A DNA stretch of 5,338 nt from Pseudomonadota bacterium (lineage in GTDB: Bacteria; Pseudomonadota; Alphaproteobacteria; RF32; CAG-239): the NCBI GenBank assembly GCA_021617435.1, contig JAJWCP010000094.1, positions 1 through 5,338 on the forward strand, in the 5' to 3' direction. The notes beneath the pieces are model-generated. The model had not been told where the DNA came from and searched no databases. It worked only from the letters and a program-made list of their open reading frames with translations. Positions 1 to 5,338 of the stretch are shown here, piece by piece (positions within the stretch are counted from its first letter, which is position 1; the number at the start of each line of letters is the position of its first letter). The translations under genes were made by a program, and so were the position numbers.

Positions 1-39
1 AATCTATATATGTTTTAATAAAACGCGTATCAATTTTAT

Positions 40-591
40 ATGGAGGAAAACATAGCTATTGAAAATACCAATGCGCCAGTACGCGAGAGCGACGGACCGC
101 GCATTAATGAAGCCATTAAGGCTAAACAAGTTCGTTTAATTGATGAAACCGGAGAGAATCGCGGCGTTGTTTCAATCAGAGAAGCATTGCAGATTGCAGC
201 TGAAGCCGGTTTTGACTTAATTGAAATTTCGCCGCAGGCTAACCCGCCGGTTTGCAAAGTTCTTGACTTTGGAAAATATAAGTATGAAGTTCAAAAGCGC
301 AAAAATGAAGCTAAAAAGAACCAGAAAGTGGTGAACATTAAAGAACTTAAAATTCGTCCGGCAATTGATACGCATGATTATGAAGTTAAAATAAAACAAG
401 CCAAAAAGTTTTTGGCTCAAGGCGATAAAGTTAAATTTACGATGCGCTTTAAGGGTCGTGAAATGAGCGCCAATGATTTAGGCAAAGAAATTTTGAACAA
501 GATTATTGACGACTTAGATTTGGTCGGGAAAGTTGATTCTGCTCCTAAACTTGAAGGCAGACAGATGACCATGATGATTGTTCCAGCATAA
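40..591 (+). CDS. infC: Translation initiation factor IF-3
   Basis: IF-3 binds the 30S subunit, prevents premature 50S joining and checks the start codon-initiator tRNA pairing; it acts in the cytoplasm. Numbered from the ATG at 40, the 183-residue reading contains the N-terminal domain (about 19-85, beginning GPRINEAIKAKQVRLID, with the family signature REAL..A...G.DL.EISP.A.PPVCK.LD.GKY at 47-80). A Lys-rich linker helix follows (about 85-100), then the C-terminal 30S-binding domain (about 101-183, with RFKGREM at 136-142 and EGRQM at 172-176). The length matches the family (E. coli has 180). The coordinates given are the outer limit of the frame. The ATG at 40 has no Shine-Dalgarno upstream, while GGAGG at 42-46 lies just inside it, so translation more likely begins at ATA 52 (179 aa) or ATT 58 (177 aa). 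The residues before GPRIN are poorly conserved in the family and do not settle the start. The gene is monocistronic as far as visible and ends at the hairpin 611-642. Identity is near certain; only the start is open. Confidence 0.97.
   Translation: MEENIAIENTNAPVRESDGPRINEAIKAKQVRLIDETGENRGVVSIREALQIAAEAGFDLIEISPQANPPVCKVLDFGKYKYEVQKRKNEAKKNQKVVNIKELKIRPAIDTHDYEVKIKQAKKFLAQGDKVKFTMRFKGREMSANDLGKEILNKIIDDLDLVGKVDSAPKLEGRQMTMMIVPA
42..60 (+). promoter_or_regulatory. Shine-Dalgarno and probable non-AUG start of infC
   Basis: GGAGG occupies 42-46. In the infC frame the next ATN-type codons are ATA at 52-54 (5 bases after GGAGG) and ATT at 58-60 (11 bases after). The ATG at 40-42 overlaps the GGAGG and cannot use it, and nothing resembling a Shine-Dalgarno precedes it in 20-39. 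Known: E. coli infC starts with AUU, and IF-3 discriminates against AUU/AUA starts, giving negative autoregulation. Inference: the same control operates here. Spacing favours ATA, while precedent favours ATT. Confidence 0.6.
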
Positions 592-610
592 ACTATATTG
601 ATTTAATAAC

Positions 611-642
611 AAAAAACCTCAGCTTTAAAAGCTGAGGTTTTT
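611..642. terminator. Bidirectional intrinsic terminator between infC and rppH
   Basis: A perfect inverted repeat, CCTCAGCTT at 617-625 and AAGCTGAGG at 629-637 with a three-base loop, is flanked by an A run (611-616) and a T run (638-642). On either strand it reads as a GC-containing stem followed by a U tract, so it can stop infC transcripts rightward and the gpmI-rppH transcript leftward. The rppH stop codon (641-643 on the - strand) overlaps the T run by two bases, so no spare 3' UTR lies between rppH and its terminator. Confidence 0.93.
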
Positions 643-1120
643 AATACGGCTGATAATTTTCCATAATCGGTTTTAATTGTTGCACCGCTTTTTTATAGAC
701 TGCACGCTTAAAGGCAACAATTTCAGCAACTGCCTCATCAATATTTGCCCACCGCCAGCTTTTAAATTCCGGTTCAGCAGTGTTAAGGTTAATTTCCGAA
801 TCATCACCATAAAAATAAAGCAGATTCCAATACATATTCTGCCCATTGCTGACAATACCGCGGCTCAGCAGTTTGCGGCGCACCGCGTCAGGAAAATTAT
901 AGCACAGCCCTTCCGGCAGGCTATATACCACCTTAGCGGAAGTTACGGAAGTTTCCTCGTTAAGCTCTCGCAATGCCGCGGCGGCAGGAGATTCGCCCTC
1001 ATTAATGCCGCCTTGCGGAAACTGCCAACAATTACTCTTTTTATCATTGCGGGCGCAAAGCAAAACCTGTTTGCTGCGATTAAAAAGAATAATGCCGGCG
1101 CATTGGCGATAATTTGGCAT
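641..1120 (-). CDS. rppH: RNA pyrophosphohydrolase, Nudix family (RppH-type)
   Basis: Likely removes pyrophosphate from triphosphorylated mRNA 5' ends to trigger RNase E-dependent decay; homologues have also been described as dinucleoside polyphosphate (Ap4A/Ap5A) hydrolases. The 159 residues are one Nudix domain. WQFPQGGI at 32-39 is the RppH-specific entry into the Nudix box, which continues G37, E43, then RELNEE at 51-56 with metal-binding glutamates E52, E55 and E56. PEF.SWRW at 117-124 and FKRAVYKK near the C-terminus match the RppH pattern. Oddities: the usual Gly of the EExG end is Ser58 (EETSV), and the GQ(x)QKWF segment seen in relatives reads GQNMYWNLLYF here. The start ATG at 1118-1120 is supported by GGAGAG at 1129-1134, eight bases upstream and inside the end of ctpA. 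One base separates the ctpA stop from this start, so translational coupling is likely. It is the last gene of the cluster. Family assignment is firm; the preferred substrate cannot be told from sequence alone. Confidence 0.94.
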   Translation of the reverse strand: MPNYRQCAGIILFNRSKQVLLCARNDKKSNCWQFPQGGINEGESPAAAALRELNEETSVTSAKVVYSLPEGLCYNFPDAVRRKLLSRGIVSNGQNMYWNLLYFYGDDSEINLNTAEPEFKSWRWANIDEAVAEIVAFKRAVYKKAVQQLKPIMENYQPY

Positions 1121-1121
1121 T

Positions 1122-2438
1122 TTATTTGCTCTCCGTTACGGCTTTTTCATTTTGAGGAACGCTGTACAAATTTAGGGCTTTAACCAAATCAAGCGCACGA
1201 ATTAATTGATAATCGGCAATTTCTTCTTTGTTTTCCGATTTGTTTTCAGAACCTGATTTTGCTTTTTTATTATCTTCTTCATTTTTAAGAGCGCCTTTTA
1301 ATTCCGCCTCTTTGATGTTAAGTCCGTACGATTCAATCTCTTCAAGCTTAGCCTGCTTAACCAAAATATCCGGCTCAATACCCTTGGCCTGAATAGAATG
1401 TCCGGACGGAGTGTAATAACGAGCCGTGGTAATGCGCATGGCGCCATATTCGCCAAGCGGGATAACTGTTTGCACAGAGCCTTTACCGAATGATTTTTCA
1501 CCGATGACAATAGCGCGGTGATGATCTTGCAAAGCACCGGCAACAATTTCAGAGGCAGAGGCAGAACCTTCATTGATAACAACTACAATCGGCAGTCCAA
1601 CGGCAATATCGCCGGTTTGCGCCGTATATTTTACGGTATCTTCTTCATTGCGAGAGCGGGTGGAAACAATCTCGCCTTTATCCAAGAACAAGTCCGCAAC
1701 CGCAACCGCTTGATCAAGCAAGCCTCCGGGATTGTTGCGCACGTCAATGACAATACCAGCGAGTTTGTTTTTAAGCTTTTTCTGCGCGTCTTTTACCGCT
1801 TTGGTGATTTCTTTGTCATTTTCTTCGGCAAATGATGAAATTCTGATATACAAAATGTCATCATTTTTAATTTCGGTTTTAACCGAATGGATTTTAATTT
1901 CTTCACGTTTTAAGGTGACCTCAAACGGTTTGGCATTGGCGCGACGCACTGATAATTTTACTTTAGTACCGATTTTGCCGCGCATTTTGGCAACCGCCTC
2001 GTTTAAGGTTAAGCCGATAACGGTTTGCCCGTCAATATGAGTGATGTAATCGCCGCTTTTAAAACCTGCTTTGGCGGCGGGCGTATCATCAATCGGCGAA
2101 ACTACCATCACAAGTCCGTTATCCATAGTAACTTCAATCCCCAATCCACCGAATTTGCCGCGGGTCTGCTCGCTCATATAGGCAAAACTTTCCGTATCAA
2201 GATAGCTGCTGTGCGGGTCTAATGAAGTAAGCATACCGTTAATTGCCGCCTCAATTAATTTTTTATCCGAAACTTCTTCAACATACGATATTTTAGCGCG
2301 CTCCATAACCTCGCCGAACAGATTAAGCATTTCGTAGGTATCAGGCTCTGATTCTTTTTTAGGCGCGGCATTTACGTTTACGTTCATAAGAACAATCGCT
2401 AAAATCAAAATAAACTTTTTCAACATCTTGTTTTCCAT
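1122..2438 (-). CDS. ctpA: Carboxy-terminal processing protease, S41 family, exported
   Basis: A periplasmic serine protease that trims or degrades envelope proteins from their C-termini; relatives include Prc/Tsp and CtpA/CtpB. In the 438-residue reading, residues 1-24 look like a signal peptide (Lys7-Lys8, hydrophobic 9-19, then NVNA before APKK). A helical N-terminal segment (25-90) is followed by a PDZ domain (about 93-175, with FGGLGIEV at 96-103) and the S41 core (about 180-360). The dyad is Ser294 in GSASASE (291-297) and Lys319 in FGKG, 25 residues apart as in Prc, with Gln323 at the expected third position. RNNPGGL at 234-240 is also conserved. The tail has a charged, low-complexity linker (about 384-406), then a short helical end. 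The start is uncertain: ATG 2436-2438 has no Shine-Dalgarno, while Met5 (2424-2426) follows GGAAAA and gives a tidier signal peptide. It lies 15 bases after envC and 1 base before rppH. The substrate is unknown; proximity to envC suggests a peptidoglycan-remodelling factor, which is inference. Confidence 0.95.
   Translation of the reverse strand: MENKMLKKFILILAIVLMNVNVNAAPKKESEPDTYEMLNLFGEVMERAKISYVEEVSDKKLIEAAINGMLTSLDPHSSYLDTESFAYMSEQTRGKFGGLGIEVTMDNGLVMVVSPIDDTPAAKAGFKSGDYITHIDGQTVIGLTLNEAVAKMRGKIGTKVKLSVRRANAKPFEVTLKREEIKIHSVKTEIKNDDILYIRISSFAEENDKEITKAVKDAQKKLKNKLAGIVIDVRNNPGGLLDQAVAVADLFLDKGEIVSTRSRNEEDTVKYTAQTGDIAVGLPIVVVINEGSASASEIVAGALQDHHRAIVIGEKSFGKGSVQTVIPLGEYGAMRITTARYYTPSGHSIQAKGIEPDILVKQAKLEEIESYGLNIKEAELKGALKNEEDNKKAKSGSENKSENKEEIADYQLIRALDLVKALNLYSVPQNEKAVTESK
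1129..1134 (-). promoter_or_regulatory. Ribosome binding site of rppH inside ctpA
   Basis: GGAGAG on the - strand, eight bases before the rppH ATG and within the last codons of ctpA. It is the clearest Shine-Dalgarno inside the cluster and fixes the rppH start. Ribosomes finishing ctpA would pass over it, which suits coupled or re-initiating translation. Confidence 0.7.
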
Positions 2439-2453
2439 TTCATAAAAAATTTG

Positions 2454-3749
2454 TTATCTGGCAAACCACGGCGCCGGATTTACCGGCTTGCGGTTTTTGC
2501 GAATTTCAATATATAATTTGGCGGTATCGGCGTCAGGCATAGTCCCGACCGGCTCACCGGCAAGCACCATTTGCCCGATTTGCGAGTCAATCGCACTTAA
2601 TCCGGCCAACAAAGACATATAATCTTCGCCGTGCTCAATAATAATTAAGTTGCCATACCCTTTAAAAGGTCCGGCAAAAATGATTGAGCCGTCATACGGG
2701 GCAATAACCTGCGCCGACGGACGAGTTTTTATCACCATACCTTTAGAAGTTACGCCCTTAGAAAGCTCTTGCCCGTATGAGGTTACCACCTGTCCGCGGA
2801 CCGGCTTAGTAAGCTTGCCGCGAACTCCGGCAAAATTAATTTCCTGATTATTTATACTCTGAGCTTTTATATTTATCAAGTCTGATTCAGAAGCTGAATA
2901 ATCTTCACCGCTTTCGGTTTGCAAACCGCTGCCTTTACCGGCGGCAATCCGGCGTTTTTGCTCTTCTTCCAAGCGGCGTTGCTCTTCACGCTCGCGGGCG
3001 GCGCGCTTAATTTCTTCTTGCCGGCGGTGTTTAAGCTCCTTATCGCGCTCCAGTTTTTCCATTAAATCGCGCAAATCTGAGGCCTCTTGCGCCAACTTAA
3101 TCGCTTCCGCCTGTGTTTTTTGGCTTTTACCTTCAATTTTTTTACGCATTGCCGCCTTTTGCGCCGACATTTGCTTTAAAGATTTTTGCTGTGTCTGCAA
3201 AGATTTTTTGTGCTTTGCCAATTCTGCCAGCTTAGCCTCATGCTGTTGTTTTTGCTTGGAAATATTATCTAAATCAGTTTTAATTTTGGCAGCTTTGTCA
3301 TTTAAGAAAGGCACACTCTCGCGCATTAAAATAGCGCTGCGGATAACGTCAACCGGCGAAAGCGGTTGCATTAATAATGATTCTGTCGGGTGCAAAGCTA
3401 AATTTTGCAACGCCGCCAAAGTTTGCGCCAAATTACCGTATTCCTGATTAAACTCTTCTTGCGCAACCTGCAGTTTGGCTTCCAAAAGCTTTAATTCTGC
3501 CTCGGTTTTGGTGGTTTTTTCTTCTTCATCTTGCAACTGCTTAGCGGCTTTTATCATCTTTTTGTTTACATTGGCAAGCTCAATGCTGATTTGCACCGCC
3601 TGCGCCTGTAATTTTTTATATTCCATTTGGCGAGCTTGAGCTTTTTGCTCCGCCGCTGTAACATCTCCGCTTGAAACAGGGGCGGCAACAACTGTCTGCG
3701 CCATTAAAAGGCACTGTATAGTTACGATGTATGCCGCCAGTGTTTTCAT
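2454..3749 (-). CDS. envC: Murein hydrolase activator EnvC-like, coiled coil plus degenerate LytM domain
   Basis: Probably a periplasmic activator of N-acetylmuramoyl-L-alanine amidases at the division septum, recruited by FtsEX in the E. coli system. Of 431 residues, 1-22 or 1-23 form a signal peptide (hydrophobic stretch 4-16, then VVAAP). About 30-115 and 150-268 are heptad-like Lys/Glu/Gln-rich coiled coils, broken by a less charged segment near 118-150. An acidic/polar linker lies at 270-305, and the LytM (M23) domain covers about 308-431. The metal-binding residues of active M23 peptidases are missing: the HxGxD site reads TSKGMVI (334-340) and the HxH site reads KLYIEIR (411-417). HGEDYMSL (373-380) and the PVNPAPWFAR end closely resemble E. 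coli EnvC, itself a degenerate, non-catalytic activator. The start ATG at 3747-3749 lies four bases after the gpmI stop and has only a weak GGA upstream, so coupling to gpmI is likely. No ftsEX or amidase gene is in the window. EnvC-like identity is strong; activator rather than enzyme is inferred from the missing ligands. Confidence 0.93.
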   Translation of the reverse strand: MKTLAAYIVTIQCLLMAQTVVAAPVSSGDVTAAEQKAQARQMEYKKLQAQAVQISIELANVNKKMIKAAKQLQDEEEKTTKTEAELKLLEAKLQVAQEEFNQEYGNLAQTLAALQNLALHPTESLLMQPLSPVDVIRSAILMRESVPFLNDKAAKIKTDLDNISKQKQQHEAKLAELAKHKKSLQTQQKSLKQMSAQKAAMRKKIEGKSQKTQAEAIKLAQEASDLRDLMEKLERDKELKHRRQEEIKRAAREREEQRRLEEEQKRRIAAGKGSGLQTESGEDYSASESDLINIKAQSINNQEINFAGVRGKLTKPVRGQVVTSYGQELSKGVTSKGMVIKTRPSAQVIAPYDGSIIFAGPFKGYGNLIIIEHGEDYMSLLAGLSAIDSQIGQMVLAGEPVGTMPDADTAKLYIEIRKNRKPVNPAPWFAR

Positions 3750-3753
3750 TTGC

Positions 3754-5283
3754 TTATTTTTCCAACAACGATTTTCCGGTCATCTCTTGCGGTTGCCTGA
3801 TATGCAGCAAGTCAAGCAATGTTGGCGAAACATCGGCTAATCTGCCGTTTTTCAAGCCTTTAACTTCAGCCGGTGCGTTATATAATACCGCCTGAACCTT
3901 GCCTACGGTGTGGGCGGTGTAAGGTTGACCGGTGGTTTCGTCTACCATTTTTTCAACATTGCCGTGGTCGGCGGTTACAAATAACACACCGCCGGAGTCT
4001 TTAATAGCTTTCATAACTTTGCCCAAGCAATCATCAACTGCGGCAACCGCTTTTAACGCCGCCGGCATAATTCCGGTGTGTCCGACCATATCACCATTGG
4101 CAAAATTACAAATAATTACGTCAAAGCGCTTATTTTCAATAGCGTCAACCAATTTTTCAGTAACTTCATAAACGCTCATTTCCGGTTTAAGATCATAAGT
4201 GGCAACTTTCGGACTCGGAATTAAAATGCGGCTTTCGCCTTTAAACTCGCGTTCTTCGCCGCCGTTAAAGAAAAAGGTTACATGCGCGTACTTTTCGGTT
4301 TCGGCAATACGCAGTTGGGTTAAACCATGCTCTGACACAACCTCGCCGAAAATGTGAGTTAAAGCCTCAGGCGCAAACAAAGTTTTCATAAAACGGTTGT
4401 GGTCAACGGAATATTCAGCCATACCGACGGAAATTGCAAATTTAACCGTTTTTTGACGAGCGAATCCGGTAAATTCAGAATCTGAAAGCGCATACAAAAT
4501 TTCACGCGCGCGATCAGCTCTGAAGTTAGCCATCAGCACGGCGTCACCGTCTTTAGCGCCCTGATAATCACCAATTACACACGGCACAACAAATTCATCA
4601 TTAACGCCGGCGGCATAAGAAGCTTTAATTGCCTCATCAACCGTGGCATAGCGCTTGCCGGTTGCCGAAACAATGTTGTTATAAGCGTTTTCAACTCTAT
4701 CCCAACGCTTGTCGCGATCCATGGCATAAAAACGACCCGACAAAGTAACAATTTTAACATTAGCCATATCTTTAACGGCATTATTAAATTCTTGTAGAAA
4801 ATCGGCGGCAGAAGTCGGCGGAGTGTCGCGTCCGTCTAAAAAGGCATGAACATTAACTTTAATGCCGTTATCATTTAAAATACGAGCCAGCGCCACAATA
4901 TGATTTTGGTGCGAGTGAACGCCGCCCGGCGACATCAAACCCATTAAGTGGCAAGCTCCGCCGGTAGATTTTAAGGTTTTAATTAAATCAAGCAAAACCG
5001 AATTTTTTTCAAGTTCGTGATCGGCAATGGCTTTATCAATACGCGGCAAATCTTGCATGACAACGCGTCCGGCGCCAAGGTTCATATGCCCGACTTCAGA
5101 ATTACCCATTTGTCCGGCCGGCAAGCCTACGTCAAGCCCTGAGGTTTCAACAAAAGCATGCGGGCAGGTTTTAAGTATACTGTGCCAATTAGGCGTATGA
5201 CCTTCTTCAATGGCGTTATCTTGAGTAATTTTCTCCCGATAGCCCCAACCGTCAAGAATAAGTAACATTACAGGTTTTTGCAT
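3754..5283 (-). CDS. gpmI: 2,3-bisphosphoglycerate-independent phosphoglycerate mutase
   Basis: Interconverts 3- and 2-phosphoglycerate in glycolysis and gluconeogenesis through a phosphoserine intermediate, using two Mn2+ ions; cytoplasmic. The 509 residues (family about 510) show the alkaline phosphatase-type metal site: D11 in LILDGWG, Ser62 in GNSEVGH (the phosphorylated Ser), D398 and H402 in GDMVGHTG, D439-H440 in TADHGN, and H458 in AHT. The inserted phosphotransferase domain supplies substrate-binding residues: H123 in GGVHSH, R152-D153 in GRDTPP, R184, R190, R255 and R258 in NFRADR; K331 is also present. All key residues are intact. The start at 5283 was chosen because AAAGGA (5291-5296) lies seven bases upstream and the protein then begins MQKPVMLLILDGWG, as relatives do. 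An in-frame ATG at 5307 would add eight residues (517 aa) without a well-spaced Shine-Dalgarno. It is the first visible gene of the cluster, four bases ahead of envC. Confidence 0.97.
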   Translation of the reverse strand: MQKPVMLLILDGWGYREKITQDNAIEEGHTPNWHSILKTCPHAFVETSGLDVGLPAGQMGNSEVGHMNLGAGRVVMQDLPRIDKAIADHELEKNSVLLDLIKTLKSTGGACHLMGLMSPGGVHSHQNHIVALARILNDNGIKVNVHAFLDGRDTPPTSAADFLQEFNNAVKDMANVKIVTLSGRFYAMDRDKRWDRVENAYNNIVSATGKRYATVDEAIKASYAAGVNDEFVVPCVIGDYQGAKDGDAVLMANFRADRAREILYALSDSEFTGFARQKTVKFAISVGMAEYSVDHNRFMKTLFAPEALTHIFGEVVSEHGLTQLRIAETEKYAHVTFFFNGGEEREFKGESRILIPSPKVATYDLKPEMSVYEVTEKLVDAIENKRFDVIICNFANGDMVGHTGIMPAALKAVAAVDDCLGKVMKAIKDSGGVLFVTADHGNVEKMVDETTGQPYTAHTVGKVQAVLYNAPAEVKGLKNGRLADVSPTLLDLLHIRQPQEMTGKSLLEK

Positions 5284-5290
5284 TACATTT

Positions 5291-5296
5291 TCCTTT
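5291..5296 (-). promoter_or_regulatory. Ribosome binding site deciding the gpmI start
   Basis: AAAGGA on the - strand, seven bases before the ATG at 5281-5283. The upstream in-frame ATG at 5305-5307 has only a GAGGA about 13 bases away, which is too far to be efficient. This supports the 509-residue protein over the 517-residue one. Confidence 0.65.
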
Positions 5297-5326
5297 ACTA
5301 TAAACATTCTGTTTTAAACTTCCTCT

Positions 5327-5332
5327 ATTATA
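5327..5332 (-). promoter_or_regulatory. Possible -10 element for the gpmI-envC-ctpA-rppH unit
   Basis: A perfect TATAAT reads on the - strand about 44 bases before the gpmI start. Transcription from it would begin near 5320 and give a leader of roughly 37 bases. The matching -35 region would lie beyond the window edge, so the promoter cannot be confirmed. The surroundings are AT-rich, and a chance match is quite possible. Confidence 0.35.
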
Positions 5333-5338
5333 TATAAG

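Noticed and set aside
12..24. Small palindrome GTTTTA-A-TAAAAC upstream of infC as an operator or hairpin
   Set aside because: It is almost entirely A/T with a one-base centre, in an AT-rich leader; such matches arise readily by chance and no repeat of it was seen elsewhere.
1..39. Promoter for infC in the AT-rich leader
   Set aside because: TATATA- and TAATAA-like strings are present, but no properly spaced -35/-10 pair can be chosen, and the gene could instead be read from upstream outside the window.
677..1183. Open frame of 168 codons on the + strand opposite rppH
   Set aside because: It lies wholly antisense to a well-supported Nudix gene, has no recognisable domain and no convincing ribosome site, and its composition is what a complementary strand would give.
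1518..2222. Several + strand open frames opposite ctpA (1518-1835, 1732-2040, 2025-2222)
   Set aside because: They are shadows of the ctpA coding strand; they overlap each other and show no domain or start signal.
4575..4781. A 68-codon - strand frame inside gpmI
   Set aside because: It is an alternative frame within a fully conserved part of GpmI with no independent signal.
1..5338. A previously undescribed system, mobile element, CRISPR array or RNA gene
   Set aside because: Genes fill almost the entire window and all five belong to well-known families; no direct repeats, terminal inverted repeats, tRNA-like cloverleaf or unexplained gap longer than about 50 bases was found.

Overview
The window is an ordinary chromosomal stretch carrying five intact housekeeping genes. 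The protein sequences and the gene order gpmI-envC-ctpA-rppH suggest an alphaproteobacterium. The DNA looks moderately AT-rich, which would fit one of the lower-GC, possibly host-associated or uncultured lineages of that class. The lineage is inferred from gene order and protein family resemblance; no rRNA or other taxonomic marker is present.

Layout: at the left, a short AT-rich leader is followed by infC (translation initiation factor IF-3) on the + strand. It ends in a strong hairpin terminator at about 611-642. Everything to the right is on the - strand and reads, in transcription order from the right edge, gpmI (cofactor-independent phosphoglycerate mutase), envC (coiled-coil/LytM murein hydrolase activator), ctpA (S41 carboxy-terminal processing protease) and rppH (Nudix RNA pyrophosphohydrolase). 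The four genes are separated by 4, 15 and 1 bases, so they very probably form one transcription unit, with a possible -10 element near 5327-5332. The unit runs into infC tail to tail, and the same hairpin serves both strands. The outer T tract of that hairpin overlaps the rppH stop codon.

Function: the cluster combines a glycolytic enzyme, two exported cell-envelope proteins (a division-type amidase activator and a periplasmic processing protease) and an mRNA 5'-end processing enzyme. The envC-ctpA pair is the functionally coherent core, since both act on septal or envelope remodelling in the periplasm.

The most interesting point is the start of infC. The only strong Shine-Dalgarno sequence (GGAGG, 42-46) lies inside the first codons of the ATG reading. 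It is correctly placed only for an in-frame ATA (52) or ATT (58), which matches the known use of discriminated AUU-type starts for IF-3 autoregulation. I found no mobile element, CRISPR array, RNA gene or unknown system here. No stretch longer than about 50 bases is without a gene.
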